Shown one piece after another: positions 6,944 through 15,747 of a DNA stretch of 64,000 nt (positions within the stretch are counted from its first letter, which is position 1; the number at the start of each line of letters is the position of its first letter). The stretch lies in NCBI RefSeq assembly GCF_001427635.1, contig NZ_LMHA01000001.1, positions 1,329,501 through 1,393,500 of the forward strand, read 5' to 3'. The DNA comes from Pseudoxanthomonas sp. Root65. Lineage in GTDB: Bacteria > Pseudomonadota > Gammaproteobacteria > Xanthomonadales > Xanthomonadaceae. Made by a program: the position numbers and the translations under genes. A model generated the notes under the pieces. The model worked only from the letters and a program-made list of their open reading frames with translations. It ran no database searches and had not been told where the DNA came from.

Positions 6944-7010
6944 ATCTAACACGTAAGCTTGCCGCGACGGAGTGAACCAGCTATTGCCACTCCGCCAAGC
7001 TTAGCCGAAC
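6944..7010 (-). repeat. attC site 8, right-most of the array
   Basis: Perfect R' GTTAGAT on the minus strand (6944-6950) and paired arms: CAAGCTT with AAGCTTG, CACTCCG with CGGAGTG. The R'' box at the right end is not recognisable. It lies directly upstream of the 125-aa gene and is the right-hand limit of clear attC sites. Confidence 0.6.
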
Positions 7011-7076
7011 GCCAGCTTGTGCGCCCATGCTGGTGAGCATCGCTATAGTCAGCGCTAAGCCAAATGGACCTGGATC

Positions 7077-8135
7077 ATGGCCGGACGTCGACATCACTAC
7101 TTGCCTCGCTTCCTGCAGCGGCCGTTCGCTTTTCATCAGAAGGGAAAGCATTTCTACGTCCACGCCCACCATAGGACCCACGGCAGCTTTGGAACCAATG
7201 TGATGGAGCTTGGCCAGGAGGTCGACTTCTACGGAGGCCCCGACGATCCGTCATTGGATGACAAGATAACGGCAGGTGAAAGACAGCTTTCGATAACGGT
7301 CAATAAGCTCAATCAGGGCGAGCAAGTCACTTCCGCGGAGATGGCAACGCTTGTATGTGCTCTTGGCATTCGCACGAAGGCGATGAGATCGGCGCTCACA
7401 ACAATGGTTCCTGCACTCATTGCGGGCATTCGGGCCAAAATTCAGAAGGAAAGGTATGTCCAACGTGAACTTATCAGGAGCCTCCATGACCCAGCGAAGC
7501 GTCGGCAACTAATCTACGAGAAGCTTCGCAAGGATCATGGTCATCTGAGTCGGGAACTGCAGGCAAGGCTCTATTCGCAGATGGTTCCTAGATGGAAATC
7601 CTTTGTTCTTGAACAGGAGCATAAGTTCATCGAGGAGGCAGAGCACCTACTCGAGCTCTTTATGGATCGACTTGAGTCCGAGTCAGAGAAGATAGCGAGC
7701 AAAGCCTTTCTCGGAGCTCTGTCGAAGGGCCCCGAAAGCCCATTGAGGGTTCAGAAGATGATGGCTGAGATGACTTTCGAGGTCTTAGAGTCCGGACCGG
7801 ATGAACGTTTTATCCTTGGCGATTGCGGTCCGGTCGCTACCTTCAGTGATGGTAAGTCGCGACTTGCTCTAGGTGCGATCGAGGAAGGTGTCGATAGGTC
7901 AATGATCTACCTACCGATCTCACCGACTCGCTGTGTTTTAGCTCGCCGTTCGCGAGAGACTACCCCGCTATCCCTAGCCAGCATCAACCAAATGAGCGCT
8001 GAGCTCTCACACGAGTTCTTTATAGCAATCGAAAGTGACGGAGCCAGCTTGGCGACCCTTCGGCAGGCGATTGGGTCACTAGTACCAATAGCCTCGCATT
8101 CGGACATTACTCGACTGATAGCGGACGACAGGTGA
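7077..8135 (+). CDS. DUF4238 domain-containing protein
   Basis: 352 aa. The N-terminus RRHHYLPRFLQRPFA is the hallmark of DUF4238 proteins, whose function is unknown; they are frequent in accessory DNA. A middle helical, charged part (about residues 120-220) carries many Lys, Arg and Glu, followed by a beta-rich part with FILGDCGPVATF and IYLPISPTRCVLARR. His-His near the start and Asp in GDCG could belong to an active site. No signal peptide. It converges with the nuclease/ATPase operon, with 56 bases between the stops, and is transcribed against the cassette array. The upstream region 7011-7076 holds no obvious promoter. Confidence 0.8.
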   Translation: MAGRRHHYLPRFLQRPFAFHQKGKHFYVHAHHRTHGSFGTNVMELGQEVDFYGGPDDPSLDDKITAGERQLSITVNKLNQGEQVTSAEMATLVCALGIRTKAMRSALTTMVPALIAGIRAKIQKERYVQRELIRSLHDPAKRRQLIYEKLRKDHGHLSRELQARLYSQMVPRWKSFVLEQEHKFIEEAEHLLELFMDRLESESEKIASKAFLGALSKGPESPLRVQKMMAEMTFEVLESGPDERFILGDCGPVATFSDGKSRLALGAIEEGVDRSMIYLPISPTRCVLARRSRETTPLSLASINQMSAELSHEFFIAIESDGASLATLRQAIGSLVPIASHSDITRLIADDR

Positions 8136-8191
8136 TCGTACGTAGTCTGCTCAACCGGGAATAAAGCTCCTGCCCACCGGGCGAGATGCGC

Positions 8192-9610
8192 TCAAGTTCC
8201 ACATGGGAGCGCCGCCATCTCGGACTGACTCCAGCAGATTGGGCTGTAGTGACATGCCTGACAGCAGGTTCTGCTATCGATCGCGGCTATGTGACAACGC
8301 TCGTCCCTCACATCGATGACATGTTGATGCGCGCAGTGGTGCGGCTGGTTGTCGGTGAAGAAGGATCTGGGCGATGTTGCAACCCTGGACGCGATCGAGT
8401 TGGCGCCACATCCTTGTCCTACTTGGTGGCATGCGCTCCAAGCATGAAATCTGCACTCTTGGGCGGGCGTTGGACGTAGGTAGTGCCTTGAGCTGCCGGT
8501 CACCATTACCCACTCATTCGGCTCTGGAAGATCGTTTACTAGCACGCGATCAGGCGCCGCAACTTCTACCCTTCGAGGTCTTACTGGAAAGCCTGGAAAC
8601 TGAGTTAGGGGTGCGGCCTGGAGCTCGAGTCCGAGCATTTCCCCGCATCGATGAAGTAGCTGCTCAGCAGCGTCACTCACTTCGCCTAAGTGATCTACGA
8701 TCGAGTCCTGGCGCTCGTCGAGTGGAACCTCAGCATCCTCAATTGCCAGTAGCAGTGTGTTGTCTGTTCGCTGGAGGACTACCACCGGATAGACGAGTAT
8801 TCGCGGCTTTGGCGCAAACCTAGATGATCCGGCCGCTTCGTATTTCACGTGTATCGCGTGAAATGCTGCTGACAACGTATCGGGCCCGATGTAACCACGG
8901 AGCTGGCTTGGCCTAAGAAAGGACTGACTGTCTCCGGCAAGCACTCGCCGTGCAAGCAAATCCAGTATCGTCCTCGCTTCTGCGAGGTAGTCTTCCTTCC
9001 TCAGAACAATGATCTGTTCTTCGTCCACGGCCGCGGGGCCCAGAAACGTCTTGGTAGGGCAGACGAATATCACCATCCACTGACCGCTGGTGAGTACGAC
9101 TCGCGGAACGTCGTGCCCGTGGCGATCTCTCAACTCACGGACATATCCGGCAATCTGTTCCACAAAGTCGTACCAAGCCAGTGCTGCGGGGCAGTCTTCT
9201 CTTGCGCTGCCGGCTTTGAAATGCTCAATAGTGAGTATCACGAGATCGACTTCGCGCCTGACGACGCGACCTGGACCTCGACTACTGATGAGCGGCACGT
9301 CCCAAGCCTTTGCTTCCACAACCAGTAGCGGAGTCCTGACGTCAGGATGCACGCCCATGTAGTCGATGTAGAGGGTGGTGTCAGCGCGTACCCGCGCCTC
9401 CTCAGGCATATCTCCTCTGACTCCCAGACTCCACCCAAGCTCTGTCAACAGGCCGTCGAGGAACAGTCTTCGCGTCACATGTTCAAGAACGCCAGGCTCT
9501 GCCGCTCCGTCGTAGGAATTTGTGCCACGATCCGACGTCTCGTCCTCCATGTTGTCAAGAAGGGCCGCGAGAGCGTTTCGAAAGTCCGACCTCTCTCTTG
9601 AGCCGTTCAT
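8192..9610 (-). CDS. PD-(D/E)xK nuclease-like protein, partner of the 1614-aa ATPase
   Basis: 472 aa. Residues 40-105 read like the N-terminal nuclease domain of type I restriction R subunits: Glu43 in a helix ending ELGW, Asp83 in YIDYMG and Glu99-Ala-Lys101 in LLVVEAKAW, the PD-(D/E)xK signature. The ATG overlaps the stop of the 1614-aa gene (ATGA), so the two are translationally coupled and probably act together. No helicase or methylase domain follows. The last hundred residues or so (8192-8480) are unusually rich in Cys and His (CCQAC, HHCAHQH), unlike the rest, and may be a metal-binding tail or the result of a frameshift. Confidence 0.78.
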   Translation of the reverse strand: MNGSRERSDFRNALAALLDNMEDETSDRGTNSYDGAAEPGVLEHVTRRLFLDGLLTELGWSLGVRGDMPEEARVRADTTLYIDYMGVHPDVRTPLLVVEAKAWDVPLISSRGPGRVVRREVDLVILTIEHFKAGSAREDCPAALAWYDFVEQIAGYVRELRDRHGHDVPRVVLTSGQWMVIFVCPTKTFLGPAAVDEEQIIVLRKEDYLAEARTILDLLARRVLAGDSQSFLRPSQLRGYIGPDTLSAAFHAIHVKYEAAGSSRFAPKPRILVYPVVVLQRTDNTLLLAIEDAEVPLDERQDSIVDHLGEVSDAAEQLLHRCGEMLGLELQAAPLTQFPGFPVRPRRVEVAAPDRVLVNDLPEPNEWVMVTGSSRHYLRPTPAQECRFHAWSACHQVGQGCGANSIASRVATSPRSFFTDNQPHHCAHQHVIDVRDERCHIAAIDSRTCCQACHYSPICWSQSEMAALPCGT

Positions 9611-12600
9611 TGGACTAGTTCAGGAAGGCGGTATAGCAGCCGGCGCGCGGAGGGCCAGCCAGCTTCCATGAAGACCTCGAGACACTGTACGAGTGCAAGC
9701 CGGCGACGTTCGTCCTCGAAGACTTCCTTATAGTCGGCTAAGTACACACCAATCAGACGAACCAGAAGATCTGCCCCCATCGGCTCATACTGGTATCCGA
9801 AGCGACGACCGCCCGCGAGCAGTGAGGCTGCTATGAGATCGAACACTCTTCCAGCGTCGAACGGGATGAACTTCTCCAACAGCTGCAATAGGTAGTAGAT
9901 GGTATGTGGGGTCCCTACCTCTCCAATGAGACTCAGAGTCTCCTGGATCTCATCCAAGAGAGTGTCCAGAGACACAGAACTTGCACCATCTTCGCCAAGA
10001 GATTCCGCTGCAAAGTACAGCTGCATGCAGGCGCAATCGATGATGCGAATGTACCTGCCGACTGTTTCGTGTAGCTCCGAAGGCTCAGGTGATGCTAGAG
10101 CTTCAATCACCAAGGAATGTAGGTGTCCAACGATCTCATGGAGCAGGGCCTGCGCGCGGTGTCTAATCTCTAATGCGTTCTCCTCTCCCTGCCCGTCCAA
10201 TCCGTATACGTAGATCTGCCGAAGGTCTGTGATGGCAGTGCGGAGCTCTTTTCGATTCTCTTCGGGACGCTGGATCCAACCTCTAATGACTTGTTGAGCT
10301 TCGAGTCGGCCATAGCCCACCCAAGCGTGGGTGAGTACTGTAGCCACTGACTCCCTGACCTTTGCGTCACTGTTTGATTCATCCTGGTAGCGGGCAAGCA
10401 GGCGGAGGGCGAGCTCCTCCGTGAGCGCAACGTCTGCATTAAGCACACGAGTAAGTACATCGCAAACACCTTGACGGATCACCGTTGGGTTTCGCTCACG
10501 GTCTACCCGGTCACGCAACAGACTCCACATCGCATCACGATCGATGCTCCAGAGGTTTGTAAGACGCCCGATGGCCTGGAGACGGACAGCGGGATGCCTA
10601 TCACCGAGCAAGATCTCGATGTGCGCGCGTAGCCGTTGATAGAGAGCAGGATAGCCCTCTATCAGATCAAAGATAGCCACTGCCGCATCAACGCGTGGAG
10701 CTGGTGATCCCCATGCGGCAGACTCCGCAAACTGTTTCTCAGTGTCCTCGTCCGACTCTGGATAAGGTGAGCCGGCAATCCATACGATCAGATCTAGTAG
10801 TGCTTGGGAGGCTGCCTCTTCATCCGAGGTCTTGCTCGCACGTTCTGCCAGCTTGGCTATCGCCTCGCCAACAGTACCCGTTGCATGCTGCTTGAGACCT
10901 TGGTGAGCATCAGCTGATGAGTCGACCAGCTCTCGAAGGACGTGAATCTGACGAACACCTTCACTCAACGTGAGGCCATCAGTGGCGGTACTGCCGCGAT
11001 CCAGCCCAAAAGCTGACTTGAATGCTTCAATGGCCGTGATTAGGGCGGCATTGGCTGGGCTAGCCTGTTCTAGGTCTTCTAGCCAATGATATGGCGACGG
11101 CTTAGCCCAAGTCGCCATTGTTGAGAATAGTCGCGCATTGGACTCCTGTTCGGGGCCTGTGGCTTTCGCTCCCAAGGCTTCCCTAGCTTCTTGAGTTAGG
11201 AGATTCTCTTTACCGATAGCACCGAAGAGCCGCGCGAGGATGGTGGCGCGTGCCGCCGTTGAATCGGAGAACTTGGAGAATCGAATGCTCAAAGCCCTGT
11301 GCTCGAACTCGATTCTTTCAGTCGTTGACCGCTCCCGATAGATTGACGAGATCAGATCTACAGCATCCTTCCTGGTCTCACTCGCGAGGATGAAGGCCTC
11401 TTCGGTAGCGAACGGCCAGAGTAGGTGCGCAACCGCGTCCTTTCGCTCTGCGGCAATCATGAACATTCTGGCCCATAGCAGAGCGAGGCTACTGACGCTC
11501 AACAGCTCATTGATGACCAACATGGCATCTTCCTGCGATGCCTCTCGGAGATAGGGCAGGAGCTTCGCTACCAGTGAGTCCGCATCTTGAGCGTGCTTTC
11601 CTTCTGGATCATGGGCCCAGATGTGGCTGTAATCCTCCTGAAGTCGCACCAGTTGGCCGTTGACAACCATCTCATGAGGTACCAACTCTGTTGATGTCGC
11701 GTGTTCGCGCGCAACGAAACCCTCAAGCGCACTAGAGAGGGCACTTGCCGCCACATCAGGTTGGGCTCGGAGGAACTTGGGAAAGAACTGAGCCAAACCA
11801 TATCGAGCAAGCTCATAGTCTTGCCTTGCACTCGAGCGAAGCGGAAGAATCTGGCTATTACCAATGTTTGTAGCGTGATCCCTCTCTACGTCTCTTTTGT
11901 ATGTTTGCTCGTAGACGAAGCGGGCGAGCTCCGGGTCGCTTTTTGTGAGAGTTTCGATCTTTCTCGCTACTGCCGGCACGCTGCTCCATCCCGTCGCGCC
12001 GAAGTTGGCCGGACTGAAGAGTTTCAGGATGAGATCTCGAGACTCTTCTGGGTTGGTGTCATAGGTGTCTATTACGAAGCCGATCGAAGATTCGATCAGG
12101 TACTCGTCCGAACGCGGAGAAAGGGAGAAGCCAAGCAGCTTTCGCGACACTTCCCCTAAGTCGCTACGTCCTTCAGGTGAGTCAGTGCGGCTGATCAGGA
12201 GATCGCACAGGAGTCGAGCCACACGCGCTAGGTTCGGTAGCCGTGAAGAGATGGCGAGAGATATGGAGATCCAGGGATCTACCGATACGATCTCTTTATC
12301 ATCAAGGCGAACGGCTAACGCCCCGACGAAGTGCTGAACCGCCTTCTCGGAATTGGCTTCGCCCAAGGCAAGCATCTTTCCGATTGTTGCCACGTCTTGT
12401 TTTGAGGCTGCCAGCTCTGTTGGCATCCAACTGGCCACACTTCTGATAACGGGGTCTGTCTCCTCATCGGCTACCAGGCGTGTCACGACGTTCCAGAATT
12501 CCTGCCGATTGGCCTCCGTCGACCACAGCTCCTGTAGACAGAAGGACACTGCCGGAGCGAGCATCAGACCGAGCCCCTGCAGTCCCTTGGCGGCATTGTC

Positions 12601-14451
12601 GTGACTGGACAAGAGCGGTCTCAGGTACACACGACTAGTCACATAGTCGAACAACAGGTGGTGCCTGAATTGTATCCAGCGTTCGGACTCGGTCTCGATC
12701 AGAACACCTTCTTGGACCAACAACTGCAGCGCCTGAGGATGGGCGTCAATGAGATCTAGTCTCGAAGCGCGCAACGCCCGGGCCTCCATCATCTGCCCAA
12801 CAACGCGTTTCAGGCAGGCTTCGGCTTCGTAGCCGTGACGTGATATGCGGTGATCCCAGTACACACCTAGAAGTTGCGCTTGCGTCTGAACTTCCGACAG
12901 TTCGGCGCTGAATATCCCGTCCTCGAGCAGCTCACCAATAAGCCGCGTATTGAATGGCACAACTGCCAGCTCTCGAAGGCGAGTAGAGGCATGTGCTAGA
13001 AGCGCCTTGATGGGCGGTGCTTGCTCAAGCAAGTCCTCCAACTCATTCTCAGACCAAGGCGGCACTCTTAGATGCCTAACTCCGCGAAACTCGGGCTCAC
13101 TTAGATCCGCTGAGGGAGGGGCGCCCTTGAAGATCTCGCGAAACGTGCGACCCATTCTTAAGTCAAAAGTACGGATCGAAGCAACAACCCTCCAGCGGCC
13201 GTCCAGGGCTACTACGCGTTCTATGAGGGTTCTGAATGCTCCCTCCCCTTTTCCGCCCCTTGTGGCGTCGAGTGCATCTACTACTAGCCATCCTGGTTCT
13301 GCCCCATCCCAGGCTGCGATCACGTCCAAGAGTGCGTGACTCAAGCCCAACTCAGATGCAATGCCTTCAAGCGTCTCTACGGAGAACTGATCCACTGCGA
13401 GCTCAATTACGTCCCCGCCTTTGTTGGCTAGACTCCGTGCTAGTGCATTAAGCACACCGCTTTTTCCAGCGCCGGGTTCTCCGATTATGAGCAGTGAGCC
13501 GGACTCTGCTGCCGCTTCAACTCTGGCCTGGCAGTCCCGCCGAATGGCAACGAGCTTTCCATCGCCTGACTTGATCCTTTCATATCGCTCAAGTTGAGTG
13601 CGTACCGCTGAGCTATGTGCCCGGAGCTTTGCGATATCTGATCGGAACTCGGGGGCCGATGGGAGATCAGCACCGCGAGTAATGAGCGCGCGTCTCAATA
13701 GACTATTGTCGAAGCCTCCCCGCTTCGACATTTCTTCGCCGCAGTAGACTTCGAGGATGGCTGAAAGGTTCAGTGCGTTTGTGCGGTTGGTGAATGCCGC
13801 GAGATTGCTCACGACCTCCTTTTCGCTTGGGTCGACCGTGACGACCGATATGAGCTCCGAGAGCTCACCGAGTAGACGCTCAGGAAGCTGTTCGGTTCTT
13901 GCATTGCTCCAAGAGCGCCTAACGCACACTTCGAAGTCGTCGAGAGCTGCTCGCTGCCCACTGTTCTTCGGGCCACCTCCTCCAGTCGATAGCGACCGAA
14001 GCGCATTCGGGAGATCGACGCGTACTTTCTCTGAAGCCTTCGTCCCAACAGCGATGACGAGTCGGTCCTTACTGGGATCCAGAGGACGATTCCACTCCAT
14101 GCTCCCATCGCCATCGCGGCATGCGAGCCAATGCCTAACTAGCTGATCCACCGTCTTTGCGTAGGTGGTGCTTGGCTCGGAAGATGATGAAAGGGTCGTC
14201 TTAACCTGAAATGCCAGGTATCCACCGTCTGAGGTTGCGACCAGAATGTCGTCAACAGGTGCCTCGGTTTCGAACCTCAGCCAGATTGGGCGGGCATTTC
14301 CTAGCTCGTAGATGCGATCGAGAGGGGCGCCCGAGAGCATCCAGGTTGAGACCAGAGCACCTACGTGCTGTTGAAAGACAATGCCCGCTGCAGCTGCAGC
14401 CCCTCCGCTATTGGCTCGAGGTTTAGAGGGGCCAGTTTTATCAGTAGACAC
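9607..14451 (-). CDS. Giant nuclease/P-loop ATPase/alpha-solenoid protein, putative antiphage factor
   Basis: 1614 aa from GTG 14449-14451 with AAGGA upstream. Residues 18-115 look like a DUF4297/Cap4-type restriction-like nuclease: AGIVFQQHV, Asp67-Asp68 in VDDIL and Gln82-Val-Lys84 in LAFQVK. A Walker A loop GEPGAGKS is at 324-331 and a Walker B strand WLVVDALDA at 388-396, followed by a winged-helix-like part (about 440-600, with FRHHLLFDY). The remaining thousand residues are helical repeats. This is the STAND-type plan of effector, NTPase switch and sensor solenoid seen in bacterial antiphage proteins such as Avs. The coupled downstream nuclease gene is not a partner I know. Function is inferred. 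Confidence 0.78.
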   Translation of the reverse strand: MSTDKTGPSKPRANSGGAAAAAGIVFQQHVGALVSTWMLSGAPLDRIYELGNARPIWLRFETEAPVDDILVATSDGGYLAFQVKTTLSSSSEPSTTYAKTVDQLVRHWLACRDGDGSMEWNRPLDPSKDRLVIAVGTKASEKVRVDLPNALRSLSTGGGGPKNSGQRAALDDFEVCVRRSWSNARTEQLPERLLGELSELISVVTVDPSEKEVVSNLAAFTNRTNALNLSAILEVYCGEEMSKRGGFDNSLLRRALITRGADLPSAPEFRSDIAKLRAHSSAVRTQLERYERIKSGDGKLVAIRRDCQARVEAAAESGSLLIIGEPGAGKSGVLNALARSLANKGGDVIELAVDQFSVETLEGIASELGLSHALLDVIAAWDGAEPGWLVVDALDATRGGKGEGAFRTLIERVVALDGRWRVVASIRTFDLRMGRTFREIFKGAPPSADLSEPEFRGVRHLRVPPWSENELEDLLEQAPPIKALLAHASTRLRELAVVPFNTRLIGELLEDGIFSAELSEVQTQAQLLGVYWDHRISRHGYEAEACLKRVVGQMMEARALRASRLDLIDAHPQALQLLVQEGVLIETESERWIQFRHHLLFDYVTSRVYLRPLLSSHDNAAKGLQGLGLMLAPAVSFCLQELWSTEANRQEFWNVVTRLVADEETDPVIRSVASWMPTELAASKQDVATIGKMLALGEANSEKAVQHFVGALAVRLDDKEIVSVDPWISISLAISSRLPNLARVARLLCDLLISRTDSPEGRSDLGEVSRKLLGFSLSPRSDEYLIESSIGFVIDTYDTNPEESRDLILKLFSPANFGATGWSSVPAVARKIETLTKSDPELARFVYEQTYKRDVERDHATNIGNSQILPLRSSARQDYELARYGLAQFFPKFLRAQPDVAASALSSALEGFVAREHATSTELVPHEMVVNGQLVRLQEDYSHIWAHDPEGKHAQDADSLVAKLLPYLREASQEDAMLVINELLSVSSLALLWARMFMIAAERKDAVAHLLWPFATEEAFILASETRKDAVDLISSIYRERSTTERIEFEHRALSIRFSKFSDSTAARATILARLFGAIGKENLLTQEAREALGAKATGPEQESNARLFSTMATWAKPSPYHWLEDLEQASPANAALITAIEAFKSAFGLDRGSTATDGLTLSEGVRQIHVLRELVDSSADAHQGLKQHATGTVGEAIAKLAERASKTSDEEAASQALLDLIVWIAGSPYPESDEDTEKQFAESAAWGSPAPRVDAAVAIFDLIEGYPALYQRLRAHIEILLGDRHPAVRLQAIGRLTNLWSIDRDAMWSLLRDRVDRERNPTVIRQGVCDVLTRVLNADVALTEELALRLLARYQDESNSDAKVRESVATVLTHAWVGYGRLEAQQVIRGWIQRPEENRKELRTAITDLRQIYVYGLDGQGEENALEIRHRAQALLHEIVGHLHSLVIEALASPEPSELHETVGRYIRIIDCACMQLYFAAESLGEDGASSVSLDTLLDEIQETLSLIGEVGTPHTIYYLLQLLEKFIPFDAGRVFDLIAASLLAGGRRFGYQYEPMGADLLVRLIGVYLADYKEVFEDERRRLALVQCLEVFMEAGWPSARRLLYRLPELVQ

Positions 14452-14525
14452 GCCAGTAATTCCTTGTTAGGCAACGCTAGAGTAATGCTTCTACGCCTTC
14501 GCCGCGCTTTCCTGCGGAGCCGCTC

Positions 14526-15638
14526 CTAGAAGAGTGAACCCTGCGGGGAACCAACTACCGGCCGGATGAAGCGACTGCAGTCCAGCGCGGGCATTCGGCC
14601 ATAGTCAAGTCGTCGATGGGCCTTTTCAAATCGCGCCTGTATGAGCATAGCGAAGGACCCTTCCCCTCTCATTCTCGCGCCAAACCGACTGTCGTAATCC
14701 TTTCCCCCACGCATTTGCTGTATCAAGCTCATGACGTGTTTGGCCCGATCGGGATAGTGCAGCTCAAGCCACTCCCGCCAGATCTGGGTCAGTTCATGCG
14801 GTAGCCGCAGCAGAACGAATCCAGCAGATTGTGCACCTTGCTCTCGCGCAGCTTGTAGGATCTGCTCCAGTTCGTGATCGTTGATCATGGGGATAACCGG
14901 GGCCACCAGCACCCCTACCGGCACGCCAGCGTTGCTAAGCGCTTTCATGGCGCGTAGGCGGGCATGAGGGGCGGCGGCCCGCGGCTCCATCTTGGCCGAG
15001 AGATGATTGTCGAGCGTGGTGACCGAGAAGTGCACCGACACCAGACCTTCCTTTGCCATTTCTTGATAGATATCCAGGTCGCGCTCGATCAGCGCCGACT
15101 TGGTCACTACGCTGACCGGGTGCTTGGTTTCCGCTAGCAACTCCAGACATGCCCTGGAGATGCCATAGCGCCGCTCTGTCGGCTGATAGGCATCGGTATT
15201 GATCCCCAAGGCAATCGGGGAGCATTGGTAGGACCGCTTGGACAGCTCGGCTCGAAGGAGTTCGGCCGCGTTGGGCTTAGCGAAGATCTTGGTCTCGAAG
15301 TCCAAGCCTGGGGAGAGATCCAGGTACGCATGGGACGGACGGGCGAAGCAGTAAACGCACCCGTGCTCACAGCCTTTGTAGGGGTTCACTGATTGGGAAA
15401 AGCCAATATCAGGCGAATCGTTCCGGCTGATGATGGTTCTAGCCCGCTCCTCGGTCACCGTGGTCTGTGGACGCCCTGGCTGGTCCTCGTAGACCGAACC
15501 CCAGCCATCGTCCACACCCACCGCCGCTGTCGATGCAAAGCGTCCGGTTACATAGGACGCGGCGCCCCTTCCTTTTATGGGGGCGGTCGGCCTCAGGGCA
15601 TTGGACTCCTCGCTATCCCAAGTCACAGCAAGCTCCAT
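14526..15638 (-). CDS. PA0069 family radical SAM protein, complete island copy
   Basis: 370 aa. The radical SAM cluster motif CEHGCVYC (Cx3CxxC) follows NPYKG, as in the PA0069/Rv2578c family, which resembles spore photoproduct lyase-type enzymes but has no established substrate. The family's KGRGA and GRF motifs lie near the N-terminus. The annotated ATG (15636-15638) is at the edge of a large palindrome and its AGAGG is only two bases upstream, so a downstream start is possible. The protein is related to, but clearly diverged from, the truncated resident copy at 21,477-21,740. It probably replaces the function that island insertion destroyed. Confidence 0.88.
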   Translation of the reverse strand: MELAVTWDSEESNALRPTAPIKGRGAASYVTGRFASTAAVGVDDGWGSVYEDQPGRPQTTVTEERARTIISRNDSPDIGFSQSVNPYKGCEHGCVYCFARPSHAYLDLSPGLDFETKIFAKPNAAELLRAELSKRSYQCSPIALGINTDAYQPTERRYGISRACLELLAETKHPVSVVTKSALIERDLDIYQEMAKEGLVSVHFSVTTLDNHLSAKMEPRAAAPHARLRAMKALSNAGVPVGVLVAPVIPMINDHELEQILQAAREQGAQSAGFVLLRLPHELTQIWREWLELHYPDRAKHVMSLIQQMRGGKDYDSRFGARMRGEGSFAMLIQARFEKAHRRLDYGRMPALDCSRFIRPVVGSPQGSLF

Positions 15639-15670
15639 CCTCTGTTAGCATTAATACTAACAGAGGATGG
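15635..15670. promoter_or_regulatory. 36-bp near-perfect palindrome between radical SAM and HTH genes
   Basis: Arms CCATCCTCTGTTAG (15635-15648) and CTAACAGAGGATGG (15657-15670) are perfect, and the 8-base centre CATTAATA is itself palindromic except for its end bases. It covers the start codon of the leftward radical SAM gene and lies 78 bases before the rightward HTH gene. It could be an operator for the HTH protein, a recombinase-binding site or a transcription terminator-like element. Confidence 0.85.
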
Positions 15671-15747
15671 CTGTGTGATCCCTCTAATGGGCCCCTATTG
15701 GGTGCGCGTGGGATGATGCGCCTTGGTCCGCAAGGTTCAGACGACGT

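Larger units (their letters stand above)
744..7010 (-). mobile_element. Orphan integron gene-cassette array (CALIN-like)
   Basis: About eight attC-like sites of 56 to 128 bases separate small genes. In every site the L''/L' arms (AAGCC...GGCTT type) and the RYYYAAC/GTTRRRY ends read in the usual orientation on the minus strand, and most cassette genes lie on that strand just after one attC and end at the next. Stop codons of several genes fall inside the R'' box, as is normal for cassettes. No intI gene is present. The sites resemble the 60-base elements of Xanthomonas-type chromosomal integrons and class 1 cassettes. Several are degenerate at the recombination boxes, so parts of the array may be frozen. 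Confidence 0.85.

Noticed and set aside
14455..14530. A possible ninth attC upstream of the 1614-aa gene
   Set aside because: CTTCTA/TAGAAG arms and a CCTAAC box are present, but the box order and inner arms do not fit an attC well enough.
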